Assembly (NCBI GenBank): GCA_913057645.1
Contig: CAJXOU010000020.1
Coordinates: forward strand, 1-45,857
Direction: 5' to 3'
Length of the DNA stretch: 45,857 nt
From: an uncultured Rhodobiaceae bacterium
GTDB lineage: Bacteria > Pseudomonadota > Alphaproteobacteria > Parvibaculales > Parvibaculaceae
The position numbers and the translations under genes were made by a program. Positions 1 to 7,467 of this stretch are shown here, in pieces. The notes below the pieces were generated by a model. It worked only from the letters and a program-made list of their open reading frames with translations. It did no database searches and had not been told where the DNA came from. Positions within the stretch are counted from its first letter, which is position 1, and every line of letters begins with the position of its first letter.

Positions 1-1
1 G

Positions 2-169
2 GGCGGGAGCTATCTCGACCGGATGGCCGCGCAGTCTCAGCAACGCCTGCTGAGTACCGCGCCCTGCGATCCAGTGGCGCGCGCGCATTGGCGCGAACGC
101 ATACGCGCGAACTCTCAAGGGATCGATGTCGGGGATCTCTACAAGACCCCGCCTCACTGCAGAAACTGA
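2..169 (+). CDS. C-terminal end of an unrecognised protein (partial)
   Basis: The second reading frame is open from the window edge to a TGA at 167-169 and reads like a genuine protein tail, with mixed charged and hydrophobic residues (…SYLDRMAAQSQQRLL… …IDVGDLYKTPPHCRN). It precedes the lipoprotein gene by 66 bp in the same direction, so the two may share a transcript. I do not recognise the family. The gap to the next gene holds a 6-bp inverted repeat (CCGGCA 185-190, TGCCGG 201-206), too weak to call a terminator. The assignment rests only on codon-like composition and position. Confidence 0.4.
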   Translation, partial: GGSYLDRMAAQSQQRLLSTAPCDPVARAHWRERIRANSQGIDVGDLYKTPPHCRN

Positions 170-235
170 TCCAGAACGGCCCTGCCGGCAGTGCTTCACA
201 TGCCGGTGTGAGGCCCAAAGCCAAGGAGCGAACGC

Positions 236-1525
236 ATGCGTTACCTCAAGCTGATTGGCAGCCTGTTTCTCGTGAGCCTCCTCACCGGTTGCGAAACGGC
301 CCAGATGGACCGGTATCTCACCCCAGAACTCGGCGATGCACTCGGCACGGCCATTGGCGGCGTGATCGGCGCGAAGATTGGAGGGACCACCTATAACGGC
401 CCGATAGCCATACCGCTTCCCAGCCACGGCGGTTCCAGCTCTCCCTCATCGGCAGGGTATGGCGGTGTGGGAACGGGCTCTGTGCCGGGCGGCGTCCCCA
501 ACACACCCGAGTGCCGGCAGTTCTGGGACATGGTCTATGGTTCCTGCTCATCATCAAGGGCGATGTACGGAACCTGCAACGTTCCCCTTTTGCAGCAAAA
601 AGCGGCCGCCTGTAATGCATCCGGCAGCAGGCAAATGGCCGGCTGTCCGGCCGGTTACTTCCACAACGGACGGACATGCGCACCGCTCCCGGCGGGCGCC
701 ACGCAATGCACCGTGGGTGGTTACTGTCCGCAGGGAACGCAGTGCCGTCCCAATGGCGGCTGCGAGGCGACCCGGAGCGCGATGGAAGACATCGAGGATT
801 TCCGGAAGAAGCTCGAAAAGGACAACGCGGACAGCGCGAAGAAACAGGAAGTACTGCAGCGCGTGGACAAGGAACTCGAAGCCCACCGCGCCTCGAACGG
901 GACCGCGTCTACGGGACCGCAAACGAGCATCGCGGCGAGCGACAGCGCAGCCAGCTCCCGCAGTGCTCCGTCTGCCGCGGGCGCATCCGGGACAGTCGCT
1001 TCCAACGCGCCGGATGCCACTCCCGAGGCCCAACACGAGCCCTTTACGGGTGAGATGACCCATCCCGTGTACAAGAAAGCCCCGTCCATCAACAATGGGC
1101 AGGGCACGCCATCGCCCTCCAGCGGCAACGCCGCTGCCTCGAGCGGGAAGACAACCTCCTTCGTGCAGGACTGGCTCGACGGCAAGCCGGTTGATCCGGT
1201 GAAGCTCTCACCGGAGCAGCGCCGCAAATATTATGAGCAGAAGGCGAAGGACGAAGCGGCCGCCAGGGCGCAGGCTTCGCGCAAGACACAGGCCGCCGAT
1301 CGCGCATACCGAGAGACCTTCGGAGGAGCAGGCCCGAACGGCACGGCAGGCACGGAGCCTGACGCATCCGGCACATCCTCTGGACCATCGGCCGGGAAGC
1401 CGGCGGAGGACTCAGAGGACTCCCCCAGCCTTCTCGAGAAGACCTCCAATACCTGGCTTCGGCCGGATGAGGATTTTACCCCGCCGATCGAGGCCCAAGG
1501 CTCCGAGCCCAAGACCTACAAATAG
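236..1525 (+). CDS. Predicted lipoprotein with Cys-rich middle and low-complexity tail
   Basis: The 429-aa product starts with a short charged/hydrophobic leader ending in the lipobox LLTGC, so Cys19 is the likely lipidation site and the protein should be membrane-anchored outside the cytoplasm. An AAGGAG ribosome site lies 7 bases before the ATG. Residues ~34-50 are Gly-rich (GTAIGGVIGAKIGG), like the glycine-zipper segments of small envelope lipoproteins. Residues ~90-175 hold about a dozen Cys residues (CPAGYF, GGYCPQGTQC), probably disulfide-bonded. A charged, probably helical stretch (~180-215) follows, and the rest is Ser/Ala/Pro/Gly-rich and probably disordered. I recognise no named family. 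The neighbouring plasmid/ICE-type genes make a role in a transfer or envelope complex possible but unproven. Confidence 0.75.
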   Translation: MRYLKLIGSLFLVSLLTGCETAQMDRYLTPELGDALGTAIGGVIGAKIGGTTYNGPIAIPLPSHGGSSSPSSAGYGGVGTGSVPGGVPNTPECRQFWDMVYGSCSSSRAMYGTCNVPLLQQKAAACNASGSRQMAGCPAGYFHNGRTCAPLPAGATQCTVGGYCPQGTQCRPNGGCEATRSAMEDIEDFRKKLEKDNADSAKKQEVLQRVDKELEAHRASNGTASTGPQTSIAASDSAASSRSAPSAAGASGTVASNAPDATPEAQHEPFTGEMTHPVYKKAPSINNGQGTPSPSSGNAAASSGKTTSFVQDWLDGKPVDPVKLSPEQRRKYYEQKAKDEAAARAQASRKTQAADRAYRETFGGAGPNGTAGTEPDASGTSSGPSAGKPAEDSEDSPSLLEKTSNTWLRPDEDFTPPIEAQGSEPKTYK

Positions 1526-1547
1526 GCGCCATCGCCCTGACATAGAA

Positions 1548-1573
1548 AAGCACCCCGCCAAGGCGGGGTGCTT
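1548..1573. terminator. Intrinsic terminator between convergent genes
   Basis: A perfect 12-bp stem (AAGCACCCCGCC / GGCGGGGTGCTT) with a 2-base AA loop sits 22 bases after the lipoprotein stop and 20 bases past the stop of the leftward DUF3768 gene. Upstream AAAA lies on the plus strand, giving a short T-run on the minus strand, so it could end transcription from both sides. Confidence 0.75.
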
Positions 1574-1593
1574 CGCAGAGTCCGGTGCTCATC

Positions 1594-1929
1594 TCAATAC
1601 TCATCAGCCAGCATGATCGTCAGCACCCTTGTGGTGACCTCCGGATCGGCTGGATCGGGCGAGCCCGCCTCCATGGAACGGTCGTAATAGTCGATCTTCC
1701 AGAAGATCGCGTTCTCGCCGATCCTCACCGACCCGAAATCATGCTCGCCATGCGGGTCATTGTCGGGGGTGAAATCGTCGAACGCCTTCACCGCGTCAAT
1801 CACCTTCTGAATGACCTCTTGCGGCAGGGCCTGGATGCCCTGGGTCATCAAAACCCTTCCGTCCTGCCCTTTTTGCCGGAGATCGTCATTCAGGCGGCGA
1901 ATGACCAGCACATCTTCTCTCATGCCCAT
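1594..1929 (-). CDS. DUF3768 family protein
   Basis: The 111-aa product matches what I know of DUF3768: the core FDDFTPDNDPHGEHDFG is followed by IFWKIDYYD and the C-terminal RVLTIMLADEY. The family is small, cytosolic and of unknown function, and is common on alphaproteobacterial plasmids and integrative elements. The open frame extends 23 codons further upstream, but the internal ATG at 1929 is chosen because it has AAGGAG seven bases before it and gives the usual family length. It is the last gene of a leftward block (AAA+ ATPase, XRE regulator, RuvC-like protein) and ends against the bidirectional terminator at 1548-1573. Confidence 0.85.
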   Translation of the reverse strand: MGMREDVLVIRRLNDDLRQKGQDGRVLMTQGIQALPQEVIQKVIDAVKAFDDFTPDNDPHGEHDFGSVRIGENAIFWKIDYYDRSMEAGSPDPADPEVTTRVLTIMLADEY

Positions 1930-1991
1930 GATGAGGCTCCTTCTCTGTCGGCCGGGCCCCAGGATTGGGGCGCAGCCGTCAAAGACAGGCG

Positions 1992-2516
1992 TCAGCAAGG
2001 TGGCTGTGGGTCTCCGTCTGGTGAGAAGTAAGTGAGCGCGAGGGCTGCCGCCTGGAAGAGACCGAGGCGCCTATGCTCGGAGCTCCAGAGCTTCCGTCGC
2101 GGCGGCACGATATGGCGGAGCGGCGCCACCTGGAGCGCGACTGCTTCCGCGACCTCCTGCCTTGTCCGGGCTCTCGCAGGCCCGAAACAGGCCCCGACCG
2201 CCGAGCGTGGGTAGATCCTCACCGCGACCTCATGCTCTTCCGCCACGCGGATCATCGAGCGGTAGAGGATTCTCACACGTTCGCTGCGGCGCGACCGGCC
2301 GCAATGAACATCCTCCAGAACGAGGACCGCAGGAGAGTGCCGGCGGAGGAGGACCTCCATGCGAAGAAGACAGCCTGCATTCTTGTCCCCATTCACATCG
2401 ACCATGCCCCAACTCGCGAGGTGGCCCGGGCGGTCGAAGAGCACCCAGCAGAAACCGCGCGACGTCGGATGGATGGCGAAGACAAGCTCGAACCGCCGGT
2501 GGGACCTCCCGCTCAT
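1992..2516 (-). CDS. RuvC/RNase H-fold protein, possibly catalytically impaired
   Basis: The 174-aa protein has the layout of a RuvC-like Holliday junction resolvase fold: an N-terminal strand pair (LVFAIHPTSRGFCWVLF), a second strand ending VLVLEDVHC, and a C-terminal helix FQAAALALTYF. In active RuvC enzymes the first strand carries an Asp and the last helix begins with Asp; here His and Gln occupy those places, while the Glu-Asp pair of the second strand is kept. It may therefore bind DNA without cutting or use other residues. It starts 12 bases after the XRE regulator's stop, with GAGG before its ATG, so the two are almost surely cotranscribed. Fold call by eye; no alignment was run. Confidence 0.6.
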   Translation of the reverse strand: MSGRSHRRFELVFAIHPTSRGFCWVLFDRPGHLASWGMVDVNGDKNAGCLLRMEVLLRRHSPAVLVLEDVHCGRSRRSERVRILYRSMIRVAEEHEVAVRIYPRSAVGACFGPARARTRQEVAEAVALQVAPLRHIVPPRRKLWSSEHRRLGLFQAAALALTYFSPDGDPQPPC

Positions 2517-2528
2517 AAGCCTCGGGCG

Positions 2529-2864
2529 CTAACTGCGCCGGATGATATAGGCCAGTAATGCGAGAGCCTCTTGCGACTTCGGGTCCGTCCGTCCCTCAAG
2601 CTCCCGGTAGAGCACCTTTGCGCGGTCAGCCACTTCGATTTCCGCACGCCGGTAGAGACCGGGAAAGATGTCGCCGGAGCCGCTCTCGAAAAGCGCCTCG
2701 ATCTTGAGCGCCGTCATGAGATTGGGAAGCCGCCCCATGGACTCGAAGCGCGAAACGGAGCTCGCCGAATCCCATCCCAGGAGATAGGCGAGCTGGCGCT
2801 GCGAAAGCCCCCATCTCTTGCGGTAGGTTGCGAGGTAGTTGTGCGAAAAGAACGACATACTCAT
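2529..2864 (-). CDS. XRE-family helix-turn-helix regulator
   Basis: The 111-aa protein has an N-terminal HTH_3 type domain (residues ~10-60): YRKRWGLSQRQLAYLLGWDS followed by SVSRFESMGRLPNL, the usual pattern of a Cro/C1-type DNA-binding helix pair. The remainder is helical and may mediate dimerisation. It lies between the AAA+ ATPase gene (122-bp gap upstream) and the RuvC-like gene (12-bp gap downstream), so it likely controls this leftward block, perhaps its own promoter in 2865-2986. The start is either the ATG at 2864 or the one two codons later; neither has a strong ribosome site. Confidence 0.8.
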   Translation of the reverse strand: MSMSFFSHNYLATYRKRWGLSQRQLAYLLGWDSASSVSRFESMGRLPNLMTALKIEALFESGSGDIFPGLYRRAEIEVADRAKVLYRELEGRTDPKSQEALALLAYIIRRS

Positions 2865-2986
2865 AGCTGCATCTCAGCGGCCGTGACTGTCGCTCTGCAT
2901 TTTCTCGTACCGGCGAAAACGCGGTAGGCCCAAAAATTTGCCGGATGGGCACAAAATGCAGTCTTGATGAAGTCGCATTGTAACAT

Positions 2987-4324
2987 CTATCTGCCGTCCA
3001 GGCGTGGCGCCGCATTCCCTTCCGGAAGGGCAACGCCCAACCGCTTCACAAGGAGATCTACCTTCGGCCGCTCCGAGACGGGAACGACATAGATGCCATT
3101 GCTCTTCTGCGTCTTCAGCCGAAGATGCTTTCTGAGCACGGTGCCGATCGTCTTATTCGAGAGCGTGCGGTCATAATCCTCACCGAACCGCGCGTTGAAC
3201 CCATCGGCGATCTCGCGGACGGAAATGCTCGGCCGGTCGCTTGCCGTGAAAGCTTCCGCCACGATCTGCAGGACTTGCGCCGGGAGCGTTTGCCCCCTTT
3301 CGTTGACGAGATCCTCCTGCAGTTGGAGAAGCGTCTTCCCTATCGATTTCCTCGTTTCGGCATCATCGATGAGACTCAGAAGCGACAAGGCGGTCTGGTT
3401 GAGCCGCGGTTCGATCTCCGCAATCACGACGCCTGGATCGACCTTGACGGCATTTCTGTAAGTCAGTCGGAAATGGAGAAGCCGGTTGCGCAACACGGCT
3501 GCTTCTTCCTTGAGGCTGTTCGGGAGATGGACCGGAATGTCGCCACGCAAGCCTCTCTGCCCCGTCTCCTCGGTGAGAAAGCGGCTCTCCAGTGCCCGAT
3601 CGTCGAAAGAATGCCGCATGCCGACGATCTTGGGGCCGAAGACATGAAAGGCCTGCGGGTTGAACTCCTTCGCACGGGTGACGATCGTCCGGAGAACCGG
3701 TAGGCCTTTGACGTTCCCATTGTTCAATATCTTGACGATATCCGCCTTGGCGTCCGAGAAGCGCAGATCCGCTTCGTCGAGAATGAGCGTGCCGCCGAAA
3801 CTGTCAAGCGTGTGGAAGATGGGCGAGACCGTCGACGCCCCGCTTGCAAAGAAGGACTTGTAGCAGAGCGAGCCGATCGTCATCAGCCCGCGCGTCTTGC
3901 CGGTCCCGTAGTCGCCGCGGAATCTCAGATAAGGCACTTCGTTGAAGGCGTCGTAGACCCAGGTGAGAAGGACGTAATAAGACGCGATCGTCTCGAACTC
4001 AGGCGAGAGATCGGTGTAGCGATGCAGAAAGGCCCGAACGTCCTCGCGGAGCCGGTCCTTCCCGCCGTGATCCGTCACGTCGGAGGGAAGCAGGACACAT
4101 TCATTGGCAATGAGGTTGTTGTGCGCCGAATACGGCACCAGCCTCTCCCCTGCCCGCGTCAGGAATTCGTCCTCGTATCGCCAATCCCCGTTCGCTTCGG
4201 CAATGACGAGCGAAGTGCGCTTCTCCCCGGCACGGTAGACAAGCTCGACAATCGTGCCGTCCTCCAGCACACGCGACACGGTAGGCGTCGGCTCCGGCTT
4301 TTCCTTTCTGGATTGCTTCTTCAT
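2987..4324 (-). CDS. AAA+ primase/helicase-like ATPase of a mobile element
   Basis: From the ATG at 4324 the product is 445 aa. It has a Walker A motif GDYGTGKT (residues ~137-144), a Walker B TLILDEADL (DE at ~183-184) and a likely sensor region (FGPKIVGMRHSF), followed by an arginine-containing segment and a C-terminal winged-helix-like part (ISVREIADGF … TIGTVLRKHL … YVVPV). This resembles the helicase half of phage/plasmid primase-helicases and related element-borne ATPases that act in replication or transfer; no primase domain is present. The open frame runs 20 codons further upstream to 4384, but that stretch looks non-coding. It is the first gene of the leftward block. Its exact substrate cannot be told from sequence alone. 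Confidence 0.65.
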   Translation of the reverse strand: MKKQSRKEKPEPTPTVSRVLEDGTIVELVYRAGEKRTSLVIAEANGDWRYEDEFLTRAGERLVPYSAHNNLIANECVLLPSDVTDHGGKDRLREDVRAFLHRYTDLSPEFETIASYYVLLTWVYDAFNEVPYLRFRGDYGTGKTRGLMTIGSLCYKSFFASGASTVSPIFHTLDSFGGTLILDEADLRFSDAKADIVKILNNGNVKGLPVLRTIVTRAKEFNPQAFHVFGPKIVGMRHSFDDRALESRFLTEETGQRGLRGDIPVHLPNSLKEEAAVLRNRLLHFRLTYRNAVKVDPGVVIAEIEPRLNQTALSLLSLIDDAETRKSIGKTLLQLQEDLVNERGQTLPAQVLQIVAEAFTASDRPSISVREIADGFNARFGEDYDRTLSNKTIGTVLRKHLRLKTQKSNGIYVVPVSERPKVDLLVKRLGVALPEGNAAPRLDGR

Positions 4325-4507
4325 CCCGACATCGTACCCGGCGCGCCGGAACGCAATAGGTGCCGGGATTTGCCGGTCAGGCATATGAGATACACACAGT
4401 CACGATTCGCGCGGGCGCCCACCGCACGGTAGAGTCTGACTCGCAGCTCAGGATTCCAGGCGCGATTGCGGGCACCCCGCCCGATCGAAGAACCGCGGAC
4501 GGGGAGT

Positions 4508-4524
4508 TTGGGGACATCGGGGAC
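4508..4524 (+). repeat. Left inverted repeat of recombinase cassette
   Basis: TTGGGGACATCGGGGAC; the reverse complement matches 6464-6480 at 16 of 17 positions. It runs on into the first GGGGACGTTCCC copy (4519-4530). Confidence 0.7.
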
Positions 4525-4630
4525 GTTCCCATACGGAGCGCGGCAGCCATCGAATATGCCGGACTGACAAATCGCGGTGCCTAGGGCGGTGCGGTGCGGC
4601 GGCTATCATGAGATGGCGGAGGGTTGAAAC

Positions 4631-4642
4631 GGGGACGTTCCC
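4631..4642 (+). repeat. Second copy of GGGGACGTTCCC (first at 4519-4530)
   Basis: The exact 12-base sequence occurs at 4519-4530 and again at 4631-4642, both upstream of the small gene and the recombinase. The spacing (112 bp) and position fit binding sites for the recombinase or a partner, but this is inference from repetition only. Confidence 0.6.
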
Positions 4643-4666
4643 TGTCTGCCCATCCGCCCCCTCATC

Positions 4667-4864
4667 ATGACGCAAAACCGGAACAATCAGCCACGCCGCT
4701 CCTTCATCGCCGACCTCTGTGTGCATATGTCCGAGGAAGAGATCGCGGCGGCCGAGGATCGCTTCCGCCGCTATGTCGAGATCGTCCGGCGGATTCACGA
4801 GTATGTCGAAGAGCAATCGGCGGATGCAGAGCATCCCGCCGGCAACGCTGCCGACAGCCCTTGA
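4667..4864 (+). CDS. Small charged protein upstream of the recombinase
   Basis: The 65-aa product is acidic and helical (MSEEEIAAAEDRFRRYVEIV), with no signal peptide or membrane segment. It ends 18 bases before the recombinase ATG inside the same inverted-repeat cassette, so it probably travels and is transcribed with it. It could be an accessory or directionality factor, but I do not recognise the family and no motif proves that. An internal ATG (residue 21) is an alternative start; neither has a clear Shine-Dalgarno sequence. Confidence 0.55.
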   Translation: MTQNRNNQPRRSFIADLCVHMSEEEIAAAEDRFRRYVEIVRRIHEYVEEQSADAEHPAGNAADSP

Positions 4865-4882
4865 GGATCAATCCTATGTCTT

Positions 4883-6463
4883 ATGAAAAAGTACGTTGCC
4901 TACATACGAGTCTCGACACAGAAGCAAGGACAGACAGGTGTCTCCCTGCAGGAGCAGCGTGCGGCTATCGAACGCTATGCTGAGATCAACCGGCTCCAGA
5001 TCGAAACCTGGTATGAGGAGCGCGAGACGGCTGCAAAGCGCGGCCGCCCGATCTTCACCCAGATGCTCGAGCAGGTGGAACGCAGCTCGATATCGGGGAT
5101 CATCCTCCACAAGATCGACCGCGGCGCCCGTAACCTCCGGGATTGGGCGGACCTTGGAGGTCTGGTCGACAAAGGCATCGAGGTTCATTCGGCAAATGAA
5201 AGCCTCGACCTACACTCGCGGGGCGGCAGGCTGTCTGCGGACATCCAGGCGGTTGTCGCCGCCGATTACATCCGGAATCTTCGAGAAGAGACGCTCAAGG
5301 GCTTCTACGGCCGCCTGAGACAAGGGCTCTACCCGTTGGCGGCACCCTACGGCTATCTCGACCAGGGACGCGGCAAGGCCAAGATACCGGATCCGAAAAC
5401 CGCTCCCTTCATCCGCCACGCCTTCGAACTCTACGCAAGCGGCAGATACACACTTCGGGCATTGCGGGAAGAACTTCACAAACTCGGTCTGCGCAATCGG
5501 GGCGGCAAGAAGATCTCCCTCGACTGGCTGTCACGAACGCTCAACAACCCCTTTTATGCTGGCATCATCAAGCTCAAGACGACAGATGAGACGTTTCGAG
5601 GCATCCACGAGCCCCTGGTCACAAAGGATCTATACGACAGGGTTCAGGATATTCTGAACGGTCGCAAGAACATCAAAACCTTTCGTCACGACTTTCTCTA
5701 CAGATGCCTCCTGACCTGCGGTGACTGTGGCTATTCCCTTATCGGTGAACGTCAGAAAGGACACATCTACTACCGCTGCCACGAGAGAGCCTGTCCGACA
5801 AAGAGCATCCGACAGGAACTGGTGGATGTGCAGATCGGACGCGTACTGAAGCGTGTGCAGCTCAGTCCCGAAGAGATGGATCAGGTAGTCAAACACTTCG
5901 ACGCCTTCGATCATCACTGGGAGGAACGGCAGACAACGATGATTGCTGCGGCGGAACTCCGCCTCAGCAATATGACGGAGCGCATGGATCGGCTAACGGA
6001 TGCGCTGATTGACGGCCTGATTTCGAAAGACACGTTCGAGCGCCGCCGAGCGAGTATTCTTGAGAACCAGGTGGCCACGGAGCAGAGTCTCGCGTCCTTA
6101 CGGGCTGGAGATCGCTCAATTCTCGAACGGCTGGAAAAATTCCTCGAACTTCTGAAAACGGCTCAACGGAGCTATCTGGCCGGAAATGCCGATCACAAGC
6201 GCATCCTGCTCCAGGAGGTCACCTCGAACCGCCTCGTATCCGGAAAAAACGTTGCAGTTGAGCTGTTTCCGCCGTTCGACCTGATCGCAAATCGCGAAAA
6301 AAGTGACTGGTGCTGCCCTTCTCGGGACGAACCTCGAACTTTTTCCGAAAAGACGAGTGTTCTCGGTCAGAAACTCATTGAAGCTATCGTATCGGAGATT
6401 GACGTTGAAAGTGATACGTATACGGATTCTCTAATGACAACTAACGATAATGTTTGGGAGTAA
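4883..6463 (+). CDS. Large serine recombinase
   Basis: The 526-aa protein begins with the resolvase/invertase catalytic domain: YIRVST with the nucleophile Ser11, then QEQRAAIERYA, the RGRPIF segment and KIDRGARN (family IDRLAR). A Recombinase (PF07508-type) domain follows at ~150-260 (PYGYL… FIRHAFELYASG …NPFYAGII), then a zinc ribbon with Cys pairs (CLLTCGDCGYSL … YYRCHERACP, ~277-306) and a coiled-coil stretch (~345-440). This is the layout of phage-type large serine integrases, which carry out directional site-specific DNA integration and excision. Full length, apparently intact. No tyrosine integrase was seen in the window, so this is the only candidate for element mobility here, though it may move only its own small cassette. 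Confidence 0.9.
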   Translation: MKKYVAYIRVSTQKQGQTGVSLQEQRAAIERYAEINRLQIETWYEERETAAKRGRPIFTQMLEQVERSSISGIILHKIDRGARNLRDWADLGGLVDKGIEVHSANESLDLHSRGGRLSADIQAVVAADYIRNLREETLKGFYGRLRQGLYPLAAPYGYLDQGRGKAKIPDPKTAPFIRHAFELYASGRYTLRALREELHKLGLRNRGGKKISLDWLSRTLNNPFYAGIIKLKTTDETFRGIHEPLVTKDLYDRVQDILNGRKNIKTFRHDFLYRCLLTCGDCGYSLIGERQKGHIYYRCHERACPTKSIRQELVDVQIGRVLKRVQLSPEEMDQVVKHFDAFDHHWEERQTTMIAAAELRLSNMTERMDRLTDALIDGLISKDTFERRRASILENQVATEQSLASLRAGDRSILERLEKFLELLKTAQRSYLAGNADHKRILLQEVTSNRLVSGKNVAVELFPPFDLIANREKSDWCCPSRDEPRTFSEKTSVLGQKLIEAIVSEIDVESDTYTDSLMTTNDNVWE

Positions 6464-6480
6464 GTCCCCAATGTCCCCAA
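6464..6480 (-). repeat. Right inverted repeat of recombinase cassette
   Basis: GTCCCCAATGTCCCCAA begins directly after the recombinase TAA (6461-6463) and is the inverted partner of 4508-4524. A further GTCCCT follows. Confidence 0.7.
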
Positions 6481-6507
6481 GTCCCTGCCTCTCCTACCAA
6501 GAATAGA

Positions 6508-6744
6508 TCACCTTCCGTGACAGCGTTTGAATCCTAAACCGGCGCCACAGGGACACTGATCGTTGCGTCCGGGTCTATTTTCCCGGACGTACGATTGGAT
6601 TTTCCGCCCATGTTCGGCGCGTGCTTCCATGAGCTCTCGTTCCGAAAACCGGTCAGGGTGAACAAGTTCAATCCGCGACACCAGGTAGGGCGCTTTGTTG
6701 AAAATCTGAATTGCAATCCACCGTTGATACTTGCCGATAGGCAT
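6508..6744 (-). CDS. SEC-C zinc-motif protein (short, possibly truncated)
   Basis: The 78-aa product ends with a complete SEC-C motif, NDQCPCGAGLGFKRCHGR, which binds one zinc through CxC…CH as in the tail of SecA. The family contains many small proteins of unknown role. The preceding ~55 residues (FNKAPYLVSRIELVHPDRFS) match no domain I know. SEC-C proteins are often longer, and the upstream DNA (6745-7467) contains broken frames on the same strand, so this may be the surviving 3' end of a larger gene. Confidence 0.55.
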   Translation of the reverse strand: MPIGKYQRWIAIQIFNKAPYLVSRIELVHPDRFSERELMEARAEHGRKIQSYVRENRPGRNDQCPCGAGLGFKRCHGR

Positions 6745-7467
6745 TTGAACTACGGACTTGCAAAGTTCCTTCCATCACCATTCGCCGTTCGCTTAAGAAA
6801 GGGTTAGGCCGACATTCGTATTCGATAGAGGAATCCGAAAAGATCGCTGACACCTTTCATCCTTACCAGCGTCTATCTGAGATAAACCTGGATCGAGCAC
6901 CTTTCTGTGCTCTTCGTCGAGCGAGAGAACGATGGAACCTGGCTCAAATCGACAAGGACGCCTAGAAGCACGGAATGCTTCCAATAGCTCGCGCATACGA
7001 AACGGCATTTCCTGTGCGGGAATATCCGGCTATATGCCAGCGCTTCGATCTATGAAGTACCGATCTATGTCACGCATATAGGATGGATCAAAGGTGAAGC
7101 GACTAACATCCTCGACCCGCAAGCCGTGATAATGGTTGATCTTGTTGTAGAGACCTATGTGCTCAATCTCGTCATGCAGGTTGAGCGTGTCTTCTCCGGC
7201 CGCCAGCAAGCGAAGCTCATGGTAGCACATGAACCCGATGCCATCGTTGCGATATAGTTCAGACCGATGCGCAGGTCATTTACCAACACATGCCATGGCT
7301 ACGATTTGCTGAGAGTCTGATCTAGATTTGAAAGTATTTCTAGGCGAGCCCCTACCCGTAATCCGAACGCTGCTTGCCCGTCGAGCGAAGAGAATGTTCC
7401 CGGACCGATTGTACAAACACACAAAATGGAACTCGCGTGTTCTCGTATAAAAATGAATCACTGAAAA
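6745..7467. other. Decayed, AT-richer stretch without an intact gene
   Basis: Only short frames with frequent stops occur between the SEC-C gene and copB. The base composition is clearly less GC-rich than the genes on either side. The one piece that reads like protein is at 7030-7230 (listed separately). I see no terminator for the copper operon here. Confidence 0.5.
7030..7230 (-). pseudogene. Remnant of an unknown gene
   Basis: The minus-strand frame reads like genuine protein (MCYHELRLLAAGEDTLNLHD … IEHIGLYNKINHYHGLRVED … DIDRYFI), and protein-like sequence continues a few codons upstream of the Met (ELYRNDGIGF) to a stop. It lacks a ribosome site and ends abruptly. I do not recognise the family; the surrounding frames are broken, so I treat it as a fragment. 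Confidence 0.35.

Larger units (their letters stand above)
4325..4666. other. Intergenic region between divergent ATPase and recombinase genes
   Basis: This 342-bp stretch holds the start of the leftward ATPase operon and the left end of the recombinase cassette (inverted repeat 4508-4524) together with two copies of GGGGACGTTCCC. No other gene was found. Promoters for both directions should lie here, but I see no convincing -35/-10 pair. Confidence 0.5.
4508..6480 (+). mobile_element. Serine-recombinase cassette bounded by 17-bp inverted repeats
   Basis: TTGGGGACATCGGGGAC at 4508-4524 and GTCCCCAATGTCCCCAA at 6464-6480 are inverted copies with one mismatch in 17. Between them lie only a 65-aa gene and the large serine recombinase, and the right repeat begins immediately after the recombinase stop codon. 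This defines a compact ~2-kb unit that looks self-contained. G/C-rich repeats of this GGGGAC type are also known near REP-associated (Y1) transposases, so the repeats might instead be pre-existing chromosomal repeats. No target duplication is evident just outside them. Confidence 0.55.
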
